Shown here piece by piece: positions 31,939-41,648 of a DNA stretch of 64,000 nucleotides. Under the pieces are notes generated by a model. The model made no database searches. It had not been told where the DNA came from and worked only from the letters and a program-made list of their open reading frames with translations. The position numbers and the translations under genes were made by a program. Positions within the stretch are counted from its first letter, which is position 1. Each line of letters opens with the position of its first letter. Source of the DNA: Neostapfia colusana (lineage: Eukaryota; Streptophyta; Magnoliopsida; Poales; Poaceae); contig JASWHV010000005.1 of the NCBI GenBank assembly GCA_030760725.1, positions 92,386,622-92,450,621 of the forward strand, in the 5' to 3' direction.

Positions 31939-34505
31939 CTACATGATAAGAGAGGTACATTTATTAATTTGAATGCATTTGTATTAAGTTTGAACTTGTG
32001 AAGCTTATAAGTCCCTCTAGACAAACTCAATAACTGTGAAACTTTTACGGTGGCTTGGTTACAACCTAAACAGAGACTTGGTCAAGTTTTAGTTGCAGCA
32101 AAGCTCATTTGAGCCCTCCACAATTAATTATGTCATTGACATAAATTGGAACTCTTAGGGTGTTCTAAGGATTTTCATGAAACAAACTATGACTTTCTGA
32201 AAACTAGATTTTCAGAGGGTTCTCATGGAGTTGGTCTCACTTAATTTGAAGGTTCCTATCTAAAGATATGAGCTAAACAATTTCAGAGAAATTTCTGAAA
32301 ATGTTTCTGAGCATTTTCTATTTTCTCTGGAACAGTTTCACTAATCACACCATTAGGTGGATCAAATGAGCTTAAATGGATCTGAAATTTTTATGGTAGT
32401 TCAGGGATATTTTGGTGAACATCCCAGCAGAATTTCAGGATTCTCCTCCAAGGGATTCTCCAGTAAAAATTCCTAACAGTTTAAATTTTGAGGAATTAAT
32501 TCTGGAGAAATAAGGATTTTCATGAAGTGAAACTTGATTTGCTGGAAAGTGCTCACAGAGCTGAATCCAACAAAATTTGGTTCACTTGATTTGGAGTTTT
32601 CTAGCCAAAGTTATGAGGATTTGAAGTTTGGAAGAATTCTGAAAATCGGGGAAAAGTTTAAATCTCGCGGGGGCCCGCGGGGACACGTGTCGAGCGCGGA
32701 GGTGTCCGGCACACCGGGGCTCACAGGGTATTTGCGTGCCAGCACAGCCGATCCCGGCCGCAGCCCGATCCCGATTTAAAATATCTCCCGCTGACAGCTG
32801 GGGTCCACCCCTTCGTCAACCTCCCGCTGCCCGCGTTCTGCCGCCGAGGAGCCTCGACGGAGAGCTCGCCGCCGGCTTCTGTACAGCTCCAAACTTCACG
32901 ATTTTGGCCGCCTCTGCCTATTTTCTCTGGGGGAACAGGATTCTCGGGCCAGCTCGCCATGAAAACGGCCGCCACATGGTCGGCGACGAGCCGCAGACTC
33001 GGGAGAACTTCGGCCGTGTTGCCCGTCCTCCCTAGCACCTAACCCGATTGAGCTAAGGGTCATCGAGCATCAGTGGACCATAGGAAAGGTCTACGTGAGC
33101 TCCACGGATCTCGGGAAAGGCTGTGTTGGGCTGTCACTGTGCAACCTAGGCCGGAAATCGGGATTTCCACTAAAACTCGAAGAACAGCGGTTTCCCTCCA
33201 CGGTTCTTCGTGGTTCTTGCTCCTATGGATCTGCAAGGGCTACTAGAAGTGATCCTCTCCATGAGAGGACGAATGATGCAGTGTGGCTTACGAATTTCTC
33301 GGATCGGTGCAAACCTCACTTTTGCACACCGTCGCGAAAAACATGGAATTCCGGCTTGAGCAGCGCGTGTCACGCCGCCGGAGCTTAGGGAAAGGAAAGA
33401 GGGATTGAAGGCGAACCTCTTTGCTGTTTACAGCTCCGTGAACGGTGGGCTGTGGTGGCCGGAAGGGCGGTTCCCGCAGCGGCGGCTCGAGCTGAACCGA
33501 AAGAGACAAGATCGCCGCGGTGGAGCTCGGGGAAGACCGCGCAGGGTCTGGAACCGATGCGAGGACGTTGAAGATGGCTTGGCGCACCCGGTGCTGGTCA
33601 CAGATCGCCGGGAGGGTCACTGGATCGGCCGGGCGATGAGGAACCGAAGGTTCACTCAGGCGGCGAGGTGTTTCGGCGTTTTGAGTGGAAGTGCGACGAG
33701 GCAGCGATGGAAGGTGCCGGTGACTGCTCGGGCGGGTAGATAAAGACCCAGGGAGTCGGTTCCGCGGCTGAGATCGGCAAGCAGCTGGTGGCTTCGCCGT
33801 TTCTTCGCCGTGGCGGCAGCTGCAGCGCGCGCAGTTAACCGAGCTGAATCCTCAGTCGGTTTCTTTTGCTTCAGTGGCTGACATGTGGGTCCCACTTCCA
33901 ATTTTAACCTCTGAAATTTACTCCGAATCACTGTTGTAAACAGTGAGTCCAAAAATACCCATGGTGATTCAAATTATTCACCCATGAACCATTTGAAATT
34001 GAGTAGAATTCAAATTGGGTTTGATTTGAATGAATTTCAGCACAAGTTCAGTTTTGAATTCAAATAAAGTTTGAATTTGTCCCACTTAGCTCATGTCAAG
34101 ATCAACTCCAAATGGAGTGAAAATTGGTGTGTGAGCTCACAAATATGTTCTGAGTAAGAATATGCCTCCCACTTTTAAATTCATGGGATAAAAACAGTTT
34201 GAATTTGAATATGGTTTCAAACTGCCCTCTTTCTAGTTATACCCAAAATGACCTCAAAAAGGTTTTTAGTTTGGGTGAAACATGGCATTGACATTCTTAG
34301 CAATGTGTAGGAGTTTTTATATGTCCAGCCCACCTATATCACATGTGGGAAATACCACTTTTGCAATATGTGAGTTTGTTTTCTAATGAGCATGTTGATG
34401 GTGGTTACTTGCTCTTCATTTGTGTTCATCATGTTTCCTCAAATGAGGTGTGTGTGTGTATGGTGATGAACACTTCCATTATGTGTCAAAACCTAGACCC
34501 TTACA

Positions 34506-34510
34506 GAACG
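34506..34510. repeat. Target-site duplication GAACG (solo LTR C1, right)
   Basis: Right partner of GAATG at 30444-30448. The single difference is a C/T transition. Confidence 0.6.
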
Positions 34511-34940
34511 GTGGCAAGATGTTCGACCCACCAATTTCCCGCGGCCCCATGAAGTTGTTGAGCGGCAAATAATGTCTTCTGAACCTCATCACACTGCAAT
34601 ACTCCAAATTTGGACTCCATGACACGAAGCCACTGATCTGCTTCCACTGGTTTGGTAGCTTATGTAAATATTAGTAGGTTGAGTCACCAAGAAATCCAGA
34701 TAAGCGTTCGGAGGTGAAACGGCTTGTTCGTGTTTTGAAGCATGCCTTGCTGTACCAAGGCTTGGAGTAATCGGGTGTTTTCTTGAGTTGCTTCTTGGAG
34801 TAGCCTGGTGTTCTCTTGGTTAGACGCGGCAACTCGAGTAATAAGATCCATCCCGTGGTTGGTGGTTCCGGCGGTGGAATAGAATCATCACCACCTCGGC
34901 GAGAACTCCTAGCCTTACTCGAAGAACGAGTACGAACCAT
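34506..34940 (-). pseudogene. B gag N-terminus (right of solo LTR)
   Basis: The likely start is the Met at 34940 (MVRTRSSSKARSSRRGG), matching the MVRTRS start of A2; an upstream Met lies five codons earlier. A Pro-rich tract follows, then repeated ...YSK-like blocks. The frame ends near 34671, and the Gag core continues in another frame to AAQQLHGAAGNWWVEHLAT at the solo-LTR boundary. Confidence 0.75.
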
Positions 34941-35259
34941 AATACAAAAATGCATTGTTAAGATGAGTCAAATATGAACTCAGCAGTATGTGAAGCTAAG
35001 AAAAACATGAATATGTCAAAACTTTATGAAAGCAGTAACAAAATTTATGTTTACAGAAATCCTTAAAGTAGGCATAACTAGTCAGCTTTTCTGTACAGAA
35101 CAGACCAGTTTGCACTTAACCCAGGTTTTGATCCAGTTAACATCATTTTCGTAACTCAAGTTGAATATCAAAGTAAAAGTTAACTTCGATATCTTTCAAC
35201 GAGTATTCAAATGCCTCCAGATCATTTTTGGATCAAAAGTTATGATTTTCCGAAGATTA
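34941..35259 (-). other. B leader, truncated by LTR E
   Basis: AT-rich leader sequence with the 'acagaccagtt' type text also present in the C leader near 55540 and the A1 leader near 3800. It ends where TGTAACAGCCC begins. No primer-binding site remains in the window. Confidence 0.6.
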
Positions 35260-36896
35260 TGTAACAGCCCTAACTTTTGTAAAGTTTGATGTCAACTCAT
35301 GAAACAAAGTTAAGGCGGTAAAAGACTATAGTTGTGTCACGTGAAATGATGAACACACAAATGGACATGTGAGGGAGTTCAAAATTTTCTCTAGCCCATG
35401 CTCAACACATGTTAACCTAGGGGAAATAATTACACTCCCAAAACTCTAAGTCATGTGCACCTTCTTTATGAGGAGAGTGGAGGAAATTTAAACACCATTT
35501 TGGATCTTTTGAAAGGATTCCTATTCAGATTGTCCAAAGGCCTATATGTGAGAGTGTAGATGCATTTCTCATGTATTCAAGAGCCTAAGTTTCAAATTTG
35601 GAGAATTTTAGGTTTCATATACTATTTATTCTGAGAATTAAATGAGGGCACATTCAAATTTAAACTTCAATTTGAATTTTGAACCATACAAACTCAATTT
35701 CAAAATCTGATTTCAGATTTGAGTTCCTCATAATTCTTTTGACCTATCCTCCAAGTTTGATCAAATTCAGAGCTCGTTTGCTATTTTAAATCGAAATGGG
35801 GGATAAGAGGGAGAATTGTGGCTATGGACCCCATCGGTCAGTCTCACAAAATTGCAACCGACCCCAGCCACTGTTGTCTGTCCGCCACCGCTCGGTGCAG
35901 TGCTACCGACGTATTGCCGGCGCCAGCTCCTGCTTGCTCGCCTCATACTCAACCTGATCTTCGCCACAGCGAGTACAACAGAGCCACTTCGCTTCTTCCC
36001 CGTTCTGCCTGCTCTCGTGTGCTTCTCTCCCGAGCAGAACAGAAACTGTCACTCTACTCTTCTTCCCATCACGCAGCCACCACCTGAGCTCGGTTGCTCG
36101 ATCTAGCCGGATCGCACCTTCCCTCCGCCGTCCCAAGCTCACCGGCGCCAAGAAACGGCAAAGTTTCCACTGCTCCCAAACTGAAACTGAAGATGCCGGA
36201 ACTGGACGCCGTGGACAGCCCAAACCAGGAGTGATGACGCCCAAGTAAACCACCCCATCGGTGCACCTACAAGTCTAGTTGCTCAACTCAAAAGCTCAGC
36301 CCTAGCCATTGATCACAGAGGGAGAATTTCAAGTTTTTCTCCCGGGCGGCAGAAACGGACCTTGAGGTAAGGAATTGTAAAATTCGTCCTCAAATCGTGT
36401 TTTCTGGGTCTAAAACTTCACAACAGGATGTTAACTGCCTAGCACACCTCCTCCATCGATTTTGGACCAAGAAATTGAGTGTAGAGTGAGGAATCCGGGT
36501 TCTTTTTGAGGGTATACCGCTGGACCCTATCGGGCGCACGGTGCCGATAGGTTTAGAGCCCTCCCCGGCTTGTTTCGACCTCGTGCCGGTCTTCTACATG
36601 ATCCCCTGGTGCTGTAGAGCCCAAGAACCAACCATTTGATGGAGAATTCACCGAGCAAGACCTCGCCGGAGCCCTAGGGTTTGCTGTGGCCGGTGCGCCC
36701 TGTTTTCTGGCGACTTTCAGCCGCCGGCGACATCACCAACGTATTAAGCGTGGGGGAAAATGGCGGGGGGGGGGGGGGGGGGCGGCCAGCAGGGGGTCTG
36801 GAGGTGGCTGCGAAGTGCATTTCCGGCGACCTCGCCGGAGGGGGCCGCCACTGCCCTGTTTGGTGCGAGTCTGGAGGTTAGGGATGACAGGTGGGA
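35260..36896 (+). mobile_element. LTR E, first ~1.6 kb, interrupted by D
   Basis: Starts TGTAACAGCCC in the middle of the B leader. It has the usual AT-rich U3, then a GC-rich segment with Ser/Pro-rich short frames, and ends at GTGGGA where D begins. No matching end is present, so the rest presumably lies to the right of D, outside the window. It contains an 18-base G run. Orientation is taken from the TGT start. No coding domain is seen. Confidence 0.55.
36765..36782 (+). repeat. Poly(G) run of 18
   Basis: Uninterrupted G18 near the GGCGG-rich part of LTR E. A homopolymer this long is unusual, could fold as a G-quadruplex, and its exact length is vulnerable to sequencing error. Confidence 0.8.
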
Positions 36897-37293
36897 TGTA
36901 ACACCCCAAAACCTGCTAAAGAGGGGAATTTCAAAATTTTTGGACGTATTGCATGTGGTGCCGAAATTCAAATTCAAACTGGAATTCAAATTCAAATCAA
37001 AACAGAAAAGAAAAGGAAAAAGAAAAAGAAAAAGAAAAACCCAACCGGCCAGTGGGCCGAAACCCACCAGCTGGCCCAATTTCCCCGCACCAGCCCAAGA
37101 CCGTGCGCCCCCTCTCTTCCTCTCACTGACACATGGGCCCGTGTGTCATCTCCTACCTCCCGCGCGCCAACCGACCCGGACTTTTCTCCCTCACGCCCGA
37201 TCGCAACAAACTCCGCAAACCCGCGACCCCAGCCCGATTCCCGGAACCGGATGCCTCCAACTCGATCCCAACAGACCGCCGCCCTCCCTCTCT

Positions 37294-37301
37294 TATATAA
37301 A
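37294..37301 (+). promoter_or_regulatory. TATA box of the D 5' LTR
   Basis: TATATAAA followed about 25-35 bp later by the CT/C-rich stretch typical of a transcription start. The 3' LTR has the equivalent TATATAG at 45405-45411. It implies about 3.0 kb of transcribed LTR. Confidence 0.65.
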
Positions 37302-37487
37302 CACCGACAATCTCCCTGTTCCCCCCCCCCCCCGATCGGCTGTTCTTCTCTCCGGTGAGAACCGAAGTTTCTACAGCCGATATCTTTCGATCCTTGCTCA
37401 AATCCCCTGAACTAACGTTCTGATCACATTCCACCGCCGCCAGGGAGCCCTGCAGGTGAAGGAAACGACGTGTCTTGCGCCCCAACG

Positions 37488-37504
37488 CCCCCCCCCCCCC
37501 CCCC
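37488..37504 (+). repeat. Poly(C) run of 17 in the D 5' LTR
   Basis: C17 here, while the 3' LTR has only about seven C residues at the same place. A second run, C13 at 37321-37333, corresponds to C11 at 45433-45443. Confidence 0.8.
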
Positions 37505-38876
37505 GACGTGCACCGAAGATCGTCGCAGTTGAAGCTCGCCGCTGACCGACTTCCAAGACCTCCGAGTGCTGGAAAACACCTCGGTGGGCAACCCCTACCC
37601 CTCCGCAGCCGATCCATGCAAAAAGATGTGAGATCTAACGTGTAGCGGCAAAAGCCGAGGCTGCGCCGGCGAGATCGCCACCCCCCGCCGCCCCGCGCCA
37701 CCGCGCGCGCGGGCTGGCTCTGGCCAGGGCGACGTGGCCCCTTGAGGGCCATCTATTTTAAATCGCACGGTAGAATTAAAACCCGCGCGTACCGGTTTGG
37801 CGATCTAATCTGAGCCGTCTATTTTAAATCGGACGGTCCACATCAGCCCCGCGTTATAAAGGCCGGGATTCTTACGCGCTACCCCCTGGGGATCTCGGAA
37901 AACACGAGCTAGCCCCGGAAACTTCTGATCTAGCCCCTGGAACTTCAGAAATTCGTGTAAATTCAATTAAAAATCAGTTTTAGCCCCTGGACTTAATAAA
38001 AAATAGGAAAACCCCTCTGTTATCTGTAGTTAGACCCCTGGAAATTTATGAAATAGCAAATTAGACCCTGCAGTAGGGTGGATTTACCTTTTTGACCCTA
38101 TATGATATTAAATTCAGAAATTTGAATATGTGACTAGGATTTAAATTTTAAAGGTAAGGCAAACACATGTGCAAATTCAAAATTAAACTCTCCTAGCACT
38201 AGGAAAACTTTACAATGAGTTAAAAATAGATTTTAGGCTGAAATGAAATCTGTCTAGATGTTGTTCATATTTATTAGTTCTAGAAACACATTTTTAGGCA
38301 AGGAAATAATTCCGAAAGCTGATAAAATAAATTTAAATTTGTTCACATCAGAGGAGAAGTTCAAAAATATATTATTTAATATTTTAGATCAGAACCTATT
38401 CTGTTTAGATGATATGCCCTACTATTTAATATTAAAACTCACTTTGAGGCATAGAAAATAAATCTGAAAATATAGGAAAATAGGTATGCATAATTAGAAA
38501 ATGATAAATGAAGTCTCCAAATCCAAAAACTTCAGTTTAGGAATTGGTAGAAGATCTGAAAACCTATTTGGAGTAGGAAATTACCTTTCAGGCAAACTTG
38601 GTAGCTAAGAAGTGTATTACTTAAATATAAAGAAATTGTTCAAATTGGAAATTCATATATAGCGTGCAAACAGAAATCTGAATACAAAAGTTAGAAATCA
38701 TATACATATGTTTGAAAGTGAATGTAGGCCAAAAATCAACACATGTAGAGTAACCGCAACACTTAAAAATGTGAATGACTTTCATAGGTATGTATGTGTG
38801 GTTTGTATGAAGTGAAAGTGTGAACTATGTCTTATGGATTGTTGTTTTCTTTTGCTATGTGTATTGGCATGAGTAG

Positions 38877-38945
38877 AACCTGCCCCAGAGCAAGTTCTCC
38901 CCTTCCAAGACCAAGACTTTCCATTCTCAGAGCAGCAGGTAGAAG
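38877..38945 (+). other. Putative LTR-encoded internal exon, D 5' copy
   Basis: AG acceptor (38875-38876), 69 bp open in phase 1, and a GCAAGT donor at 38946. The peptide is acidic and Gln-rich (EPAPEQVLPFQDQDF, SEQQVEG). Splice phase and donor match those in families A and C. The copy in the right-hand LTR (from about 61290) has a one-base net loss that would shift the frame. Confidence 0.4.
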
Positions 38946-40015
38946 GCAAGTGTCCTTGACCACTTTGATCCTATGCTAGGATGTGTAGATAGAATTATTT
39001 GCATTGTCAATTGAAATATGAAACCCATGCTAGGAAGTTTCCCTAGAATTGCATTATCTTGTTTCCTTGTAGCTTGGGTTGGGATTTGTTTTATTATGTC
39101 ATTCATTCATATTACTTATGCTTAGCCATGCTTAGAATGGGATAAGTGGGATATGAGATCATCAACTTATTTACCTTACTCTTGAATGAGACATTATGAG
39201 TTATGTAGAGGTAGGGATCGAGGCAAGTTGGATGATTTGGTTGGTGCTGGGTGCACGAGACTCGGGTATGTGTTTAGTACTTGCCTGGATCCTAAGGACC
39301 GGTTCATGGAGCATGTAACCTGTCTTTACCATGCCAACCACATGCTGAGATGGGGCAGCTTGGCCAATTAATTAGGTGTATCCCCGCCGTAGTATGGGTG
39401 TATCCCCGGCGTAGTATGAACCGCAAGGCTCAAGAGGGGGCCACTGCAGCGGGGTTGGAGCCTCTTGTATGCTGTTAGGGGTGAAACCTCAGTGGGCCCA
39501 CGCTCGTCGGGAATCCCTTTGTAAAGGCTTCGTAGTGATCTCCTGTCTACACACCTGGTAAGTTTGAATGTGGTTCACAGCCACTGGCATAATGGAGGTT
39601 CTTTTACTCCACCCGGCAACGGGGGATGAAATCACTACATGTGGGTATAGTGGTGCAAACTCTGAAGAGTCAAAACTGTCATGACAGCCGTGCTCACGGT
39701 CAAGAGCGGCTTAGACTTATTCATGATTAGAGGATGATGAATTGGGAAGTTGTGGATGTTAAGCGGGAATCATAACATTGGAGATGAGACTATGTTTACT
39801 TGATAATGATGATGGGTTGAGGGATTGGGATCCATTTCACCTGTGTAGTAATGTAGGTGCTTAATAAGCTAAGGTGATAGGTAATAATTGCGTAGTGCTT
39901 TAACCATGAGTTAAACCTCTCCTTGCTCTAGCTACGCATGACATAACTTTCCCACACTTGCTGAGTACCCACTGTACTCAAACTTGCTTTTCTGTTGGTT
40001 TATATTGCTGCTCAG

Positions 40016-40074
40016 GTCAAGAGAACGATGTGGTGTTTAATGACCAAGACTTTGGTTCCGAGGAAGGATTCTAG
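40016..40074 (+). other. Putative LTR-encoded terminal exon, D 5' copy
   Basis: Acceptor CTCAG before 40016. In phase 1 it reads QENDVVFNDQDFGSEEGF, then TAG (40072-40074). With the upstream exon this defines a GC-AG intron of 1070 bp, nearly the same length as in A (1087) and C (1094). Confidence 0.4.
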
Positions 40075-40325
40075 GTTCACGGAGTCCCCCGGGCAACGCC
40101 TATGACGGAGCCCACAAGATTTATATTCCGCTACTGTTTTATTTACATGTTATGAACTTATTATCGTCCATCGAGACGTACGCTATGTAAGACTTATTTA
40201 TATTCGACACCTGGCTTGTAATAAATGATGCTTCACTATTTGTCATCACATGTATGAGAGAATGATCCTTGCATACATGTGGTATTCACTCGGTGGTTCT
40301 TCGGAGAAACCGGGTGTGACAGAAG

Positions 40326-40338
40326 TGTTTTCAGAGCC
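40326..40338 (+). promoter_or_regulatory. D primer-binding site with two mismatches
   Basis: TGTTTTCAGAGCC sits four bases after the LTR end, where the consensus is TGGTATCAGAGCC. The sister LTR at 62758 is followed by the perfect form, so the two differences arose in this copy. Confidence 0.75.
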
Positions 40339-40538
40339 AAGGATGCCCGTAGGAACGTGGACCTAGGTAGAAATGGACGTATTTAAGGACCCTATTTTAC
40401 TAAAAACTATTTTACAAAGGTGTGGGTTGAAGGTGTGATTTAATGGGATCACTTTATTCATCTTACCCCAACTTTTATTCAAAATACAATTTTTGTTTAA
40501 CTCTTATCTAACTTAATTTTAAACGCTTTATATTTTAG

Positions 40539-41309
40539 ATGGTTCGCATGATCCGCACCGCTCGCAAGTCCACCGGAGGGAGAGTACCTGTAGTTGCCCT
40601 TGCCCTGAGTGAGGAGAACCGTCCGGTGACGTACCACTCCTACGGGTTGGCATTAGGAGGCTTGTTGCGCCGACTTCGGCGTATGCTCCACGCCGCCGGC
40701 AATACAGGCAAGCTAATCATACACTACAGCTCCACCCGGACCATCCGTGAGAAGCGGGAAGAATGGAGTTCAGAAATGAGGATTATCCATGAAAATCAGC
40801 TGCTCAAGATCCACCGCTCTCCAGCTTGTCGGGTGACACAGGTCGATGCTGAGAAGGATGTCACCTGGGAGGCCATCACCTGCCAGAGTCACATCAACCG
40901 TCGCCACCTGGACAGGACTGAGTACATGTATGTCCTCCAGCGTGAGAGTGGTACAGCGGAGTACAAGTACCCACCAGTGCAGCAGGGGACTTCCCATGAG
41001 CACATGGACCTGTGCTTGGAGGATGCTGCTATGTTCAGTACTGGACTGCAGGAGTGTCAGCAGGAGCTTCAGGATGTTCGTGACACCGTGAAGGAGACTG
41101 AGGCATTGCTTCCCGCCAGCTTGAGGGCGAGAGAAAGAGGAGATGGGAATGAACTGTGTGTCACCGTGAATGACACGTGGACTCCTGACTCCCCAGACCG
41201 CCGGGCGAGCAGGCGTCGCCGCACTTATCCACCAGCAGCTTCCCCACCCAAAGTGGAGTCAGAGGGCAGCCGCAATAATGAAGAAGATCCCGAGGAGCCA
41301 GCTCAGTGA
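40539..41309 (+). CDS. D ORF1: 256-aa protein with histone H3-tail-like N-terminus
   Basis: An intact frame between the primer site and pol, where gag normally sits, though no Gag core or zinc knuckle is present. Residues 1-22 resemble the H3 tail: RTARKSTGG at 6-14 shares TARKSTGG exactly. After removal of Met, the lysine is residue 9, as in H3. About 12 of the first 21 mature positions are identical. Residues 40-150 form a domain (LLRRLRRML, IIHYSSTR, EYKYPPVQ) weakly like the Gag N-terminal extension of C. Residues 160-195 (QECQQELQDVRDTVKETEALL) look coiled-coil. A basic cluster at 221-228 could be a nuclear signal, and the tail is acidic. Function is unknown; a role in chromatin is inference. 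Confidence 0.7.
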   Translation: MVRMIRTARKSTGGRVPVVALALSEENRPVTYHSYGLALGGLLRRLRRMLHAAGNTGKLIIHYSSTRTIREKREEWSSEMRIIHENQLLKIHRSPACRVTQVDAEKDVTWEAITCQSHINRRHLDRTEYMYVLQRESGTAEYKYPPVQQGTSHEHMDLCLEDAAMFSTGLQECQQELQDVRDTVKETEALLPASLRARERGDGNELCVTVNDTWTPDSPDRRASRRRRTYPPAASPPKVESEGSRNNEEDPEEPAQ

Positions 41310-41648
41310 TATGAGTCGTGTAGAGTCCTTTCCCTTAGTTCAGCAGGTTATCGAGTAGTCAAGTCAATACCTTAGTTAATTGGGTTTTAATGTTTGGTGT
41401 GTGACGTGAGTTGTGGAAGCCATGGGCATTTGTCCACAATCTCGTCTTTAGATTGCTTTGCTTTGATGTGTGAACCCCTATGAATTAAGAGTGCATTTAT
41501 TTTCACATGAGACGTGACTCCCAAAAATCTACGTGAAACCCTCAGAAAATGTTAATATATATTAAGGCCTCAAAAGTTTAAGTTTAAACAAGCAATTTGG
41601 GAAGTCAATACATAATGCTTTAATTTAACATTTGGGTGATCATGATAG
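41310..41648 (+). other. Spacer between D ORF1 and pol
   Basis: 339 bp of AT-rich sequence without an ORF or recognisable motif. Gag core and CCHC sequence expected before protease are not found here, so they were deleted or never present in this copy. Confidence 0.6.

Larger units (their letters stand above)
30449..34505 (-). mobile_element. Solo LTR C1 (family C), 4057 bp
   Basis: The plus strand starts TGACACGACCCC and ends CCCTTACA. The whole length aligns with the two LTRs of element C (46572-50620 and 56883-60931), but it is more diverged. It lies inside B gag with a near-perfect 5-bp duplication and no internal element sequence, as expected after LTR-LTR recombination. It carries an intact copy of the putative spliced ORF. 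Confidence 0.85.
24141..35259 (-). mobile_element. Element B: deleted minus-strand chromovirus
   Basis: Minus-strand order from right to left: partial leader (35259-34941), gag (split by solo LTR C1), a large deletion, RNase H, integrase, chromodomain, polypurine tract, 3' LTR. The 5' LTR is not in the window because LTR E interrupts the leader at 35260. The LTR end at 24141 is also missing, where it abuts the truncated A2 LTR. Its sequence is related to A and C but clearly distinct. Confidence 0.8.
36897..40321 (+). mobile_element. D 5' LTR, 3425 bp
   Basis: Begins TGTAACACCCCAAAACC and ends GGGTGTGACA. It aligns with the 3' LTR at 45010 onward at about 95% or better by eye, with indels at homopolymers and a missing block near 39400. 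It contains a TATA box (37294-37301), a GA-rich run near 37000-37040, C13 and C17 runs, and the putative spliced ORF. Confidence 0.9.

Noticed and set aside
33288..33743. Arg/Gly-rich frames in LTR C1 on both strands
   Set aside because: The aligned C LTRs do not keep the same frames, and overlapping frames on opposite strands in GC-rich DNA are expected by chance.
35816..36106. Plus-strand frames rich in Ser/Pro in LTR E, as a possible host protein
   Set aside because: They lie in the GC-rich part of an LTR, overlap each other in two frames, have no domain, and similar shadow frames occur at the same place in other LTRs.
37000..37045. GA-rich run as a microsatellite of independent origin
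   Set aside because: The same AAAAGAAAAAG-type run is present in the D 3' LTR (45115-45150), so it is part of the LTR.
36760..37752. Long GC-rich frames spanning LTR E and the D LTR on both strands (216 and 199 codons)
   Set aside because: They cross the LTR E/D insertion boundary or run through homopolymer and GA-rich runs. The 3' LTR copy does not keep the frames. Composition explains them.
39186..39371. 61-codon frame in the D LTRs (also at 61598-61783)
   Set aside because: It is kept only between two near-identical LTRs of one element, so no selection can be inferred, and it falls inside the putative intron.
40539..41309. ORF1 as a captured full histone H3 gene
   Set aside because: Similarity stops after about residue 21. 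There is no histone fold sequence (no LPFQRLVREI-like core), and the protein is longer than H3.
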